A DNA stretch of 64,000 bases from Roseobacter sp. (GCA_002731875.1 PCCY01000004.1:102742-166741); one strand, 5' to 3'. Shown: positions 18,319 to 28,570, numbered from the stretch's first letter. Program-made: numbers and translations. Notes: a model not told the origin generated them from the letters alone.

Positions 18319-20733
18319 ATGAAAACCACCACACGTGCTGTCATTATCGGGGGCGGCGTTGTCGGCGCTTCGGTCCTGTACCATCTCACAAAACTGGGCT
18401 GGAAGGACGTCATGCTGGTCGAAAGGTCCGATCTGACCTCGGGCAGCACCTGGCACGCTGCGGGGGGATTCCACACCTTGAACGGCGACACCAACATGGC
18501 GGCGCTTCAAGGGTACACGATCCGGCTGTACAAAGAGCTGGAAGAGATAACCGGCATGTCGTGCGGGCTGCATCACGTAGGCGGTGTCACATTGGCGGAC
18601 AGTCGTGAACGTTTTGACATGTTGCTGGCCGAACGGGCCAAGCATCGGTTCATGGGGCTGGATACCGAAATCGTCAGCCCCGAGGAGATCGCCCAGATCG
18701 CACCTATCACAAATCTCGAGGGTATCATCGGCGGGCTATATGACCCATTGGACGGGCACCTGGACCCCTCGGGGACGACGCACGCATATGCAAAGGCCGC
18801 CCGTATGGGTGGGGCGACGATCGAAACGCATTGCATGGTTCTCGAGACCAACCAGCGTACCGACGGTACATGGGACGTGGTGACGGACAAGGGCACGATA
18901 CACGCCGAACACGTCGTTAACGCAGGTGGGCTGTGGGCACGTGAGGTAGGTGCGATGGCAGGGATTTATTTCCCGCTTCACCCGATGGAACACCAATATA
19001 TTGTCACCGATGATATACCTGAAATTTATGAGCGTGACACCGAACATGCGCATGTGATGGATCCCGCCGGAGAAAGCTATCTGCGCCAAGAAGGGCGCGG
19101 CCTGTGCATTGGCTTTTACGAGCAGCGCGCGCGACCCTGGGCGGTGCACGGAACCCCTTGGGGATTTGGTCATGAACTGTTACCAGATGACTTTAACAAA
19201 ATTGAGGAAAGCGTTGATTTTGCTTACAGACGGTTCCCCGTACTTGCGACTGCCGGGGTGAAATCTGTTATTCATGGGCCGTTTACCTTTGCACCGGACG
19301 GCAACCCTTTGGTCGGGCCGGTTCCGGGTGTGCGCAACTACTGGTCCGCGTGTGGGGTTATGGCCGGCTTTTCCCAGGGCGGTGGCGTGGGGCTTACGCT
19401 TGCACAATGGATGGTCGACGGAACCCCGGAACGTGATGTCATGGCGATGGACGTTGCGCGTTTCGGAGATTGGATAAGCCCGGGCTACACATTGCCGAAA
19501 GTCATCGAAAACTACCAAAAACGTTTTTCAGTGTCCTACCCCAACGAAGAGCTTCCCGCCGCACGACCGCTGCGCACCACGCCGATGTATGATATATTTA
19601 GCCAGATGGGCGCGGTCTGGGGCCAGCAATACGGGCTGGAGGTCGCCAACTATTTCGCTCAAGGTGATGAACCGACATACGAGACCCCGACCTTTCGCCG
19701 CTCAGACGCGTTTGACGCGGTGGCGCGCGAAGTTGCCGGGGTCAGAGGTGGCGTTGGTATCAACGAAGTGCAAAATTTCGGTAAATATCTGGTCACGGGC
19801 GAACAGGCGCGTTCCTGGCTTGACCGGATAATGGCTGGCCGCATCCCGCCTGTGGGACGACTGGCCCTGACGCCAATGCTATCGGAAACCGGCAGGCTTA
19901 TCGGCGATTTCACCATTTCTTGTCTGGATGATCAGACATTCCAGTTAACGGCTTCGTATGGCGCTCAGGCTTTTCACATGCGCTGGTTCGCGCAACATGC
20001 TTTAAATACGGTTCGGATTGATAACATATCGGATACGCGCACAGGTTTTCAGGTTGCCGGCCCGCTGGCCAAAGAAGTGTTGAAAGCCTGCAAATTGCAC
20101 GACGTCGACAGCTTGCGGTTTCTGGACGTGCGCCGAATGACCGTCGGAATGGTGAACTGCATCGTCCAGCGCGTCAGTTATACCGGCGATCTGGGCTATG
20201 AGATTTACTGCGATAGCCTGGATCAACGACACCTTTGGCACACGTTGTGGGCGGCGGGGAAAAAGCACGATATGGCACCGTTCGGCATGCGGGCGATGAT
20301 GTCACTGCGCCTGGACAAATTCTTCGGCAGTTGGATGTCCGAATACTCTCCGGACTACACCGCGGCCGAAACCGGGTTGGAAAGGTTTATCGACTTTGAG
20401 AAAGACGCCGATTTTATTGGCCGCGCCGCCGCCGAAGCCGAACGGGACAAGGGCCCTGGTCGGAAACTATGTGCGTTTGAGGTCGATAGTATCGACGCGG
20501 ATGTACACGGCTACGAACCGATCTGGCACGATGGAAACGTCGTCGGATTTTGCACCTCCGGAGGGTATTCACATTTTGCTGGGAAATCCGTTGCCTTGGG
20601 CTTCGTGCCAACAGCGAGCGACCGCAAGGGGCTGCGGGTCGAGATAGAGATTTTGGGCAAGATGTGCCCTGCCAGATTGATCAAGGAGCCATTGTTTGAC
20701 GCCGATGGGGCCCGGATGCGAGGACGCTCTTAA
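18319..20733 (+). CDS. FAD-dependent dimethylglycine/sarcosine dehydrogenase-like protein with GcvT domain
   Basis: Likely oxidises an N-methylated amine and passes the one-carbon unit to tetrahydrofolate. The N-terminal FAD domain (about residues 1-370) opens with AVIIGGGVVGASVLYHL and has GSTWHAAGG, the family flavin-attachment region. The C-terminal GcvT/aminomethyltransferase half (about 420-800) contains VSYTGDLGYEIYCD and VGFCTSGGYSHFAGKSVALG. At 804 residues it matches two-domain dimethylglycine dehydrogenases. AGGA precedes the ATG. The exact substrate cannot be told from sequence. It is divergent from the DUF2254 gene. Confidence 0.85.
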   Translation: MKTTTRAVIIGGGVVGASVLYHLTKLGWKDVMLVERSDLTSGSTWHAAGGFHTLNGDTNMAALQGYTIRLYKELEEITGMSCGLHHVGGVTLADSRERFDMLLAERAKHRFMGLDTEIVSPEEIAQIAPITNLEGIIGGLYDPLDGHLDPSGTTHAYAKAARMGGATIETHCMVLETNQRTDGTWDVVTDKGTIHAEHVVNAGGLWAREVGAMAGIYFPLHPMEHQYIVTDDIPEIYERDTEHAHVMDPAGESYLRQEGRGLCIGFYEQRARPWAVHGTPWGFGHELLPDDFNKIEESVDFAYRRFPVLATAGVKSVIHGPFTFAPDGNPLVGPVPGVRNYWSACGVMAGFSQGGGVGLTLAQWMVDGTPERDVMAMDVARFGDWISPGYTLPKVIENYQKRFSVSYPNEELPAARPLRTTPMYDIFSQMGAVWGQQYGLEVANYFAQGDEPTYETPTFRRSDAFDAVAREVAGVRGGVGINEVQNFGKYLVTGEQARSWLDRIMAGRIPPVGRLALTPMLSETGRLIGDFTISCLDDQTFQLTASYGAQAFHMRWFAQHALNTVRIDNISDTRTGFQVAGPLAKEVLKACKLHDVDSLRFLDVRRMTVGMVNCIVQRVSYTGDLGYEIYCDSLDQRHLWHTLWAAGKKHDMAPFGMRAMMSLRLDKFFGSWMSEYSPDYTAAETGLERFIDFEKDADFIGRAAAEAERDKGPGRKLCAFEVDSIDADVHGYEPIWHDGNVVGFCTSGGYSHFAGKSVALGFVPTASDRKGLRVEIEILGKMCPARLIKEPLFDADGARMRGRS

Positions 20734-20764
20734 ACATCGCAAGATCTGGGGGTACGTTAGTCAA

Positions 20765-21373
20765 ATGAAATCGAACATACCCATTATACTTCTGGCGGCG
20801 GGCCAATCCTCTCGAATGCGGGGGCGCGACAAGCTGCTGGAGCGTGTCGACAACCAACCTTTGTTGCGTCGTCAGGCGTGCTTGGCCCTGGCGGTGACGG
20901 GCGGCCCGGTGTTCATTACCCTGCCCCCTGCGCCGCATCCGCGCTACGATGTTTTGGCGGGGTTGACCACACCAACCTTGGTACCGGTTCCCGATGCCGC
21001 CGAGGGTATTAACGCATCCCTCAAGCGTGGGTTCGCGATGCTGCCACACACTTGCAAAGCAGTTATGGTGCTGTTGTCCGACCTGCCGGAGCTAAACGAA
21101 AGCGACCTTAAAAAGGTTCTTCAAGCCGTTAATCTGGAAAGCGGAAACACCATCTGGCGCGGTGCAACATCGGCGGGAAAACCGGGCCATCCCACTGTTT
21201 TTGCAGCATGCCATTTCGCACGTTTCGCAGCCTTGTCGGGCGATGTCGGAGGGCGCGACATAATCGCAGCCGCCGCGGATTCCACGGTCCTGGTTCCGTT
21301 ACCCGACAACCACGCCCTTCTGGATCTTGACACCCCCGAAGAATGGGAAGCATGGCGCAGGACCAACACCTGA
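20765..21373 (+). CDS. MobA/MocA-like nucleotidyltransferase
   Basis: A 202-residue NTP-transferase domain protein. It starts PIILLAAGQSSRMRGRDKLLE, the sugar- or cofactor-nucleotidyltransferase nucleotide loop, and has the Asp metal site in VLLSDLPELN. GKPGHPTVF near residue 140 is the pattern seen in molybdenum cofactor cytidylyl/guanylyltransferases. The frame is open from 20696, but MKSNIPIILLAAG at 20765 is the natural start. It lies 31 bp downstream of the dehydrogenase gene and is probably in its transcript. Whether it serves molybdenum cofactor or another pathway is open. Confidence 0.8.
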   Translation: MKSNIPIILLAAGQSSRMRGRDKLLERVDNQPLLRRQACLALAVTGGPVFITLPPAPHPRYDVLAGLTTPTLVPVPDAAEGINASLKRGFAMLPHTCKAVMVLLSDLPELNESDLKKVLQAVNLESGNTIWRGATSAGKPGHPTVFAACHFARFAALSGDVGGRDIIAAAADSTVLVPLPDNHALLDLDTPEEWEAWRRTNT

Positions 21374-21462
21374 CGACCCCTATGCGACCAAGCCCGTTTC
21401 ACCCGCATTCGTCACGATTCCGGTGCGTCAGCCCGCTTGCTTCCTGGCCGCACGCGCAACGC

Positions 21463-21489
21463 AAAAAGACGGGATAGTCACCTACCCCG
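21463..21489 (-). terminator. Rho-independent terminator of the RTX/Hint gene
   Basis: On the minus strand an 8-bp stem (CGGGGTAG / CTATCCCG, one G-U pair) with a GTGA loop is followed by TCTTTTTG. It lies about 80 bp past the stop of the giant RTX gene, between it and the convergent nucleotidyltransferase. Confidence 0.7.
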
Positions 21490-21566
21490 CCCTTCCTTGG
21501 TTTAAACCGCCACTTTGTACGCGACCCATAGAACAGGGCCAACTGCGGTCGTTTGTGAATGCAATG

Positions 21567-24500
21567 TTACCGTGTCAGCAACTTTGCTTCGTGCTTTTTC
21601 AGCGTCCGGCGGGCGGCCATGTAGCCATCCACGCCTTCGCGGGTCGCGAGTTCCGGGAAGATCTCCAGGATTTCGTTGCGCTGTGCATTCCCGACCCCGG
21701 CCAAGCTCATGTCACCAGGTTGGAAGCTTTCCGTCCAGGTGCCATCAGACAGGATAACCTCGTGCTGATCAAACATCACATGGATATAGGTCGTACCCGA
21801 AACCTCTACGATATCAACGCCTTCCAGACCGGTCAGATGCTTGGCAGCGACAAGGACCTCGCGCTCTTCAAAGTACAGAGCGGTCTTGTCATTGGCAACC
21901 AGAACCCGGTGGTTGGGGCTGACCATCATATCGCGTTCGGGCAGGTTCTTACCCAAGGCACCCTGACGGATCAGAACCGGCCGCAGGTGTTCACTGCGGG
22001 CGAATTCGTCGCCGGACATTGCACGGGACCCTATCCAGCGAATTTCCTGAATACCGTTGTCGCGGGTAATGACACGATCACCAACCTCAAGATCTTCGAC
22101 CTTACGCTCGCCCTTCGGGGTCGCGATCAAGGTTCCCGGCGTGAAGCAAGGGATGATTTTCTCTATGTTGGTAAAGTCCAGACGCCCAGTTTCGGTACCT
22201 GATGCATCCGTGAACACGATGGTGCCATCGATACCGTCGTTGGGGCTGTCGCCATCAATCGTGTCACCCGGATCGTTATCGGGTCTCACGTTATCAAGGT
22301 AATAACCCCCGCCGTTCAAAGACCCGGTCAGGTCGATCACATCATAATCGCTGGCGTCGGTACCCGAACCACCGTCGATCGTATCGCCACCGTTGACATC
22401 ACGGAACGTGTCCTGCCCGTCGTCGCCGCGCATACTGTCGTTGCCGGCACCGCCGAGGATGGTGTCGTTGTTGCCGCCGCCAGAAATGATATCGTCACCG
22501 TCGCCGCCGACAATACTGTCGTCGCCGAAGCCACCCATCAGGCTGTCATCGCCCGCATCGCCTTTCAGCGTGTCGTTATCTTCGCCACCGTCGATGGTAT
22601 CGTTACCGGCACCGCCGACCAGCAGATCGTCGCCACGGACACCGCTGATGGAGTCGTCACCATCCCCACCGTCCACGGTGTCGTTGTCACCCGCAGCAAA
22701 GATCGTGTCGTTCCCGGCACCACCCATAATGCTGTCTTCGCCGAAGCCCCCGGCGATAGAGTCGTCGCCATCACCGCCGTCGATGGTGTCATTGCCTTGG
22801 CCACCGTCGATTGTGTCGTTGCCGGCACCGCCCTTGACGCTGTCATTATCATTGCCAGCTAAGATAGAGTCGTTTCCATCACCGCCATCAATAACGTCAT
22901 CGCCCTGTGCGCCAATAATTATGTCATCGCCCTGGCCGCCGAAAATAGAGTCGTTGCCCTGGCCACCATCGAGGCTGTCATTGTCAACACCGCCATAAAT
23001 GGCGTCGTTGCCGGAACCGCCAAAGATCGTGTCGTCGTCATCTTCACCATAAAGGACATCGTCGCCCGCGCCGCCGTCGATCAGATCTTTGCCGTTGTTG
23101 GGCTGAACGTCGGTGGCATCGGGTTCCTCGGATGCATAGCCAGGAACAAATTCGGCGCCGAAACCGCCATAGATGGTATCGTTTCCGTCATTGCCCTTGA
23201 GAGTATCCGACCCATGGCTGCCTACTATGTAGTCATTGCCATCGCCACCTTCTACATAGTCGTCGTCTATTCCGGCGTTGATGTAGTCATTTCCAGTCCC
23301 GCCATAAACGGTATCGGCGTCGTCGCCGGTACGGATCGTGTCATTGCCGGCCCCCCCGTCAACGAAATCACGTCCATCGTCCTGGTTGGGATCGCCGGTG
23401 CGGTAATATGGGTTTGCTTCGTAACGTCCCGTCAGCGGGTTGAAATATGTTGGTTGGTCGTCGGGATAATCCGAGAACGTATCGACACCTGCCACGATTA
23501 AATCATCGCCGTCGCCGCCGCTGATACTGTCCGCGCCCTGGATATCGGTAATGGTATCGTTTCCATCACCGCCCTGAATGGTGTCATTGTCGATACCGCC
23601 TTCGATGACATCGTCACCAATGCCCCCGTCGATCAAATCCGCATCGTCGCCACCATCGATGGTGTCATTGCCGGCCCCGCCAAAGATCGTGTCTTTGTCG
23701 TTGTTTGGATCGGTGTCTTGATCGAAGGGACGGTTGATCAATGGAACGTCGGCATCCGGCACGCCCTTGGAACCCGGGTTATTGCCATAGATCACATCAT
23801 CGCCGTCACCGCCCCCAAGGACATCGCGACCGTCGCCGCCGGTGATGCTGTCGTCACCACCGCCGCCGGAGATGGTATCGTCACCGCCTTGGCCATCCAC
23901 TGTGTCGTCGCCACCGTTGGCCTGAACACTGTCGTTACCCCCACCGGTGCTTACGTTTTCGCCGCCTTCAGAGCCGGTGACTGTATCGTCACCGCCACCC
24001 AGACGTGCCGCTTCGATTTCCTCGAATGATGTTGTGTTGGTTCCATCAGACAAGGTGCCCTTTTCAGGCGCTGTGAAATTCAGCGTCAAATCGTCATTGA
24101 TAGTCGAGCTGTCCAGAGAATCGCCGTTTGTTTCGCCGGTTTCACCGCCCACAATGACGTCATTATCGATCTTGTCGGTAAGCGCGAACGTGTCGTCGCC
24201 GGACCCGCCATAGACGGTATCATCACCAAGGCCGCTATCGATGGTGTCATCGCCGCCGTTGCCAAAGATCGTGTCGTTGATACCGTCGGTACCGTCAATC
24301 TGGTCGCCTTGCAGATCGGTGTAACCCGGCCCCATGTTTTCGTCGGAGTCCAGCCCGTCAACGGGGCCAGGCGCAGGGGTGCCCAGGATTTTTTCGATTT
24401 CGGCAAATTCAAAACGACCGGTCTCGGTGATACCATCGGTATCGTACAGCACCACAGTGCCGTTGAAACCGTTGCCGTTGCTGTCCGCGACCTTGTCGAT

Positions 24501-27266
24501 GATCCGGAAATTTCCGACGCCGGTAAGGTCCAGCGTGTCGTCGTCGGTGTTCAGCGCGTCGTCTGCGTTGTACCCACCGGCCCCACCGTCGATATAGTCG
24601 CCATCGGTACCGCCGACGATCGTATCTTGATCATCGCCGCCCATGACGCTGTCGGCACCCGCGCCGCCGTCCAGGCTGTCGCGCCCTGTGCCGCCATCGA
24701 GCGTGTCGCTGTCCGCGCCGCCCAGAAGGGTGTCGTTACCGGCACCACCGTTGATGACGTCGTCACCTTCGTCGCCCATCAGCAGGTCGTTCCCGGCACC
24801 GGCCCCCATCGCACCACCGTCAACCGGCGCGTCGAAGTATACATCGGTAATATTGATGCCCGCGTGGTTGCCCGGGGATAGGGCTTGCACCTTGATATGG
24901 GTGATTTCCAGATAATCCACCGGACCGGCGATATTCACCAAAGCCGAATAATCAGGTGTGGTGTCCGGACCGTCCCCGCCTTTGCTGATCAGCGTTTCGT
25001 TGCCGCCGACACCATCGTTGTTCTGGGCTGTGATGCCCGAACCTGTAGATACATCTATCGGCGTCCGCGACCCGTCAGGCCCGACAGCAACAACCACCAC
25101 CTTGGACGCGTTGTCGATATCGTTAATCCTGAAACTGACGTTGGTCACGTCCTTGGAGAAATCGAGCTTGTATGTCGCGCGTTCTCCGTCCTCGTCCGCA
25201 AGAGATGCGAGCGAGCTATAGGCGTTGACCGGATCGGAATCCGCGGTGATCGAGTGGACTTTTTGCTTGTCGGTCGAGAACGTTGTTTCCGGTGTTTTGG
25301 TGACATCCTTGACAGAGAAGGTTACATCGACATTTCCGGTGTTCTGGACAAACCCGCCAGCCAGATTGTCGTTGTTGTCAACCGACGTGCTGTCATGGGG
25401 ATCCGGAGCTTTATCCCATTCAAAGCTTTCGCGTTCGGTTCCGCCAGTGACTGGCCCGGACGCGTCGGCGTTTGTGTCGCCATAGATCGTGTCATTGCCG
25501 GTGCCGCCTGAAATTGTATCGTCGCCGGCGTTGCCTTCAAGCGAGTCGTTCCCCGATCCGCCATCTATGCTGTCGTCACCACCTTCGCCAAAGATGGTAT
25601 CGTTACCGCTGCCGCCTGCCAAAACGTCATCGCCACCCTCAAGCATGACACCGCGTGGAGCGTCAAAATACATATCGGTAATGTTTATACCGGAGTTGGA
25701 CCCACCGTCTTGCGAATGTTCAACGATGATCTTGCTGACAGGACCGGCAATGCTGACATTAAGCGTGTAGGCCTCGGAATTCGCTTCCTCGCTGCCCCCG
25801 TTGCTATCGGCTGTATCATTCCCTGCGACGCCGTCGGTATCCTTCAGAACGATCTGCGAACCTCCGGTCAGATCGACCTTGATAGGCTGACCATTGGCGT
25901 CGAACGCGGTGATCTTGACGATAGCATCGTGATCCACGTCATTGATATTGAAAGAAACATCGGAAACCGGTGCAGAGAAATCCCAGCTAAACGCACCTTT
26001 GTCATTCGTACCGGTGTTGAGCGAATACAAAGAGCTGTCGGAATCCACGGTCTCACCGCCGGAATCGATGCCCTTGGTGTTCAGATCGCGTGAACTCAAC
26101 CGAGATTGGTGACCGCCCGCATCGACGATGCGATCGTAGGTGACAGTCACGTTACCCGTATCCTGGGTGAAGCCGTTATCAATCTGGGAATCGCTGGCGC
26201 CTTCCCAATTAAAGCTTTCACGCACCGATGCATGCTGGCCAGCACCATCGCCAAAGATAAAGTCGTCGCCTTCACCGCCGTTTATTGTGTCATCGCCGTT
26301 TGGCCCGGAATCTTCCAGGCTCACGGTTGCAGGGTTGTCAAAATACACATCGGAAACATGCACGCCAGAGGTGCCCGAGGTCGACGTGTGAATGACTTCG
26401 ATCCGCGACACCGGCCCGTCGATCCCGACAGTTACAGAATAATCTGATCCATCGGGGTGTTGGTCGCCGCCCTTGCTTGTGGCCGTGTCATTACCGAATT
26501 TACCGTCTGAATCGCTGAGCTGCACGTACTTTGCACCTTGCAGATCAACGTCGATCATCTGACCGCTGCTATTGTAGGCAAAAACCTGAACCTGGCCTTT
26601 GTTGTCAATGTCATTGATATTGAACGATACTTTCGAAACCGCGCTGTCGAATTGCAGTTCGAACGAAGTTTCACCCTTCGAATTCGCCAGCGATCTCAGC
26701 GAACTATCGTCGTTTACGGTTTCTCCACCAGAATCAATCCGTGAGGTGTTGATATCGTCGTCGGAATACTCTTGCTTTGCATGGCTGTCAGAGACCGAGT
26801 TCACTTTGAATGTGACGTTAACCGAGCCGGTATTTTGGGTAAACCCGCCTTGCAAGTTGTCGCCATCGTCGATCTCAGAGCCCGGCTTGTCAGGGTCCGG
26901 CGCTTTGGACCATTCAAAGCTTTCGCGCTCTGCCTTGCCCGACCCGGCCACCGCACCGTCGCCGATCAGGACATCATTGCCACTTTGGCCATCAATGGAA
27001 TCGTTGCCGGATCCACCGACAACGGTGTCGTTCCCCAGCCCCGCCAGCACCGTGTCATTGCCACCGCGTGCAAGAATGATGTCATCATTAGATCCGACAT
27101 TTCCCATGGTGGCGTCATTACCATCCACCACATCACCCTGAGGATCGCCCCGATACGCGGGATCGATACGATTTGCAGTATTATCGCCATCCACGACGCC
27201 ATTCTTACCCGACGCTGCGCCAGAAGTTTTTCCGTACTGCCACATCTTATTAATGTAAAATGTCAT
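21567..27266 (-). CDS. Giant RTX calcium-binding protein with C-terminal Hint domain
   Basis: An acidic 1,899-residue protein, probably secreted. Dozens of GGxGxD nonapeptide repeats (for example GGAGNDTIDGGQGNDTI) form calcium-binding beta-rolls, mainly at 22400-24800 with shorter blocks between modules. Three related ~200-residue modules sit in the N-terminal half, each opening RESFxW and closing near a VYFDxP or MYFDAP motif. The last ~193 residues (from about 22148) are a Hint_2 domain starting CFTPGTLIATPKGERKVEDL with SPNHRVLV. There is no N-terminal signal peptide, as expected for type I secretion, but no type I exporter genes are here. ATG 27266 follows GGAGA; an upstream TTG at 27281 overlaps that site. 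Role (adhesion, biofilm or other surface function) is unknown. Confidence 0.88.
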   Translation of the reverse strand: MTFYINKMWQYGKTSGAASGKNGVVDGDNTANRIDPAYRGDPQGDVVDGNDATMGNVGSNDDIILARGGNDTVLAGLGNDTVVGGSGNDSIDGQSGNDVLIGDGAVAGSGKAERESFEWSKAPDPDKPGSEIDDGDNLQGGFTQNTGSVNVTFKVNSVSDSHAKQEYSDDDINTSRIDSGGETVNDDSSLRSLANSKGETSFELQFDSAVSKVSFNINDIDNKGQVQVFAYNSSGQMIDVDLQGAKYVQLSDSDGKFGNDTATSKGGDQHPDGSDYSVTVGIDGPVSRIEVIHTSTSGTSGVHVSDVYFDNPATVSLEDSGPNGDDTINGGEGDDFIFGDGAGQHASVRESFNWEGASDSQIDNGFTQDTGNVTVTYDRIVDAGGHQSRLSSRDLNTKGIDSGGETVDSDSSLYSLNTGTNDKGAFSWDFSAPVSDVSFNINDVDHDAIVKITAFDANGQPIKVDLTGGSQIVLKDTDGVAGNDTADSNGGSEEANSEAYTLNVSIAGPVSKIIVEHSQDGGSNSGINITDMYFDAPRGVMLEGGDDVLAGGSGNDTIFGEGGDDSIDGGSGNDSLEGNAGDDTISGGTGNDTIYGDTNADASGPVTGGTERESFEWDKAPDPHDSTSVDNNDNLAGGFVQNTGNVDVTFSVKDVTKTPETTFSTDKQKVHSITADSDPVNAYSSLASLADEDGERATYKLDFSKDVTNVSFRINDIDNASKVVVVAVGPDGSRTPIDVSTGSGITAQNNDGVGGNETLISKGGDGPDTTPDYSALVNIAGPVDYLEITHIKVQALSPGNHAGINITDVYFDAPVDGGAMGAGAGNDLLMGDEGDDVINGGAGNDTLLGGADSDTLDGGTGRDSLDGGAGADSVMGGDDQDTIVGGTDGDYIDGGAGGYNADDALNTDDDTLDLTGVGNFRIIDKVADSNGNGFNGTVVLYDTDGITETGRFEFAEIEKILGTPAPGPVDGLDSDENMGPGYTDLQGDQIDGTDGINDTIFGNGGDDTIDSGLGDDTVYGGSGDDTFALTDKIDNDVIVGGETGETNGDSLDSSTINDDLTLNFTAPEKGTLSDGTNTTSFEEIEAARLGGGDDTVTGSEGGENVSTGGGNDSVQANGGDDTVDGQGGDDTISGGGGDDSITGGDGRDVLGGGDGDDVIYGNNPGSKGVPDADVPLINRPFDQDTDPNNDKDTIFGGAGNDTIDGGDDADLIDGGIGDDVIEGGIDNDTIQGGDGNDTITDIQGADSISGGDGDDLIVAGVDTFSDYPDDQPTYFNPLTGRYEANPYYRTGDPNQDDGRDFVDGGAGNDTIRTGDDADTVYGGTGNDYINAGIDDDYVEGGDGNDYIVGSHGSDTLKGNDGNDTIYGGFGAEFVPGYASEEPDATDVQPNNGKDLIDGGAGDDVLYGEDDDDTIFGGSGNDAIYGGVDNDSLDGGQGNDSIFGGQGDDIIIGAQGDDVIDGGDGNDSILAGNDNDSVKGGAGNDTIDGGQGNDTIDGGDGDDSIAGGFGEDSIMGGAGNDTIFAAGDNDTVDGGDGDDSISGVRGDDLLVGGAGNDTIDGGEDNDTLKGDAGDDSLMGGFGDDSIVGGDGDDIISGGGNNDTILGGAGNDSMRGDDGQDTFRDVNGGDTIDGGSGTDASDYDVIDLTGSLNGGGYYLDNVRPDNDPGDTIDGDSPNDGIDGTIVFTDASGTETGRLDFTNIEKIIPCFTPGTLIATPKGERKVEDLEVGDRVITRDNGIQEIRWIGSRAMSGDEFARSEHLRPVLIRQGALGKNLPERDMMVSPNHRVLVANDKTALYFEEREVLVAAKHLTGLEGVDIVEVSGTTYIHVMFDQHEVILSDGTWTESFQPGDMSLAGVGNAQRNEILEIFPELATREGVDGYMAARRTLKKHEAKLLTR

Positions 27267-27363
27267 ATCAATCGTCTCCAAAGTAGGTTCAGGCGCGTCA
27301 GGACAAAGCTGTCCGCCTCAAATGAATGCGCCCCGGATCGGGCAAAGCTGTGTTGTTCAATTT

Positions 27364-27636
27364 TCACAATGTGGCACCCTCGCCGTGAGGGTCTGATTTG
27401 AAATAGTTTCGTATTACGGCAAGCAAGGTCACGTTCAGTCCAAGAGTCTTGAACCACGACCGCAGGCGTCCCCGAGGGTCAGGTTCTCTATGGCGAATAC
27501 AGAGGGTTTGTGCCCGCAGTTTGGTAAAAAGGTGACGTTGGCGCGGAGAAATATGGGCAGCACCATGCAAAGCAGCATTCGTCGTCGAGACGAAGGGCGT
27601 CATGGGCCCTTTGGTTAAATCGCGTGACCGATCCAT
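27364..27636 (-). CDS. Small basic protein of unknown function, 90 residues
   Basis: The ATG at 27636 is preceded by AAGAGGAGAAATAC, one of the best ribosome binding sites in the window, which supports a real gene. The product starts MDRSRDLTKGPMTPFVSTTN, is Arg/His-rich in the middle (HISPRQRHLFTKLRA) and has one mildly hydrophobic helix near the end (LGLNVTLLAVIRNYF). No family is recognised. It ends 97 bp before the RTX/Hint start on the same strand and may be co-transcribed with it. Confidence 0.5.
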   Translation of the reverse strand: MDRSRDLTKGPMTPFVSTTNAALHGAAHISPRQRHLFTKLRAQTLCIRHREPDPRGRLRSWFKTLGLNVTLLAVIRNYFKSDPHGEGATL

Positions 27637-28570
27637 GTATTTCTCCTCTTACGCCAACATGGCAGGACTCTGAAGGCCGCTAACCAATCACCCCGCTATC
27701 ATCCGTTCATCACATGGCGACGCACGCTCAGACTTAACCGTTCTGAAGGAAAGATAGACCGCAAGCGATCCTGCCACGACGAGAGGTCTCGCCGATGAAA
27801 GTGTTCGACAGCGCCTACAAGCCTTGCGAACACATCTTACCCGTACCAAACAGTACGCGTTGAACGCGATCGCCCCCGTAACCTACAGAATTGCCCCCCA
27901 GTTGGACCCTTTTTTAATACCCAGAGCGTGGCACTCCAGAAAGAAAAAAATTTTAAAAGAACAAAGAACAACAACGCCACATCTCGCTTTTGACGGTTAA
28001 TTTCCCGGCTAACGCGCATGTCAGCGTGGGTAATTGTTTCCGTAAGTGTCTAGTTTCGGCACGCAACGCGCCGCTATACTATTAAAAACTGGTTAAAAAA
28101 TACATTTATTTCGTAGACACGCAGGCACTGTTTCCACTGATGCAACAAACCGAAAAACTCAAGCTGCTCTGAAACGCACCGACCCATGCTGCGCGCGTTT
28201 TTTCTGCCAACTGGAACCAATAGCCTAAAATTTCAGCCATTTTTTCAAGATTTAAGGTTATTCGCCTCATTCTCGCCGAATCAAAGTGACGGGCATTTGG
28301 ACAAAATACGACGAGAATGGGGAAGCCCCCATGGTCAGGGCACCATACTGCAAAAACGGCGTTATGAACACCTGTGACAGTCATTGCCACACATTGGAAA
28401 GATATCGAGACCCGTGAATCTGAGGCATTGAGCGCCCTTGGCCGACACAAGATCGAAAGCCCAGGGTCTGAACATGTCTATGGTGGCTAGGTGAAGGGCG
28501 ATCAAGGCGGGGCCTATTCCAGGGGTGGGAAATACAATCCCTTGTATCATCCCACCACCTGACAATGCGT
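27637..28570. other. 934-bp stretch without a supported gene
   Basis: Relatively AT-rich for the window, with A/T tracts around 27940-27970 and 28085-28110. Open frames of 60-115 codons exist on both strands, but none has a ribosome binding site plus a protein-like composition. It must hold the promoter for the small gene at 27636 and possibly for the RTX gene. No integrase, transposase or repeated att-like sequence was seen. Confidence 0.6.

Noticed and set aside
22393..22998. Long open frames on the plus strand inside the RTX gene (also near 24309-24881 and 26599-27401)
   Set aside because: They are shadows of the repetitive Gly/Asp-rich coding sequence; the translations are low-complexity and lack ribosome binding sites.
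22400..23700. Regularly spaced short DNA repeats that could suggest a CRISPR array or tandem repeat array
   Set aside because: The period follows the nine-residue RTX repeat, the units are degenerate and in frame, and there are no unique spacers or cas genes.
28106..28450. 114-codon frame in the gene-poor region beside the tRNA
   Set aside because: There is no ribosome binding site and no domain; composition does not look like the neighbouring genes.
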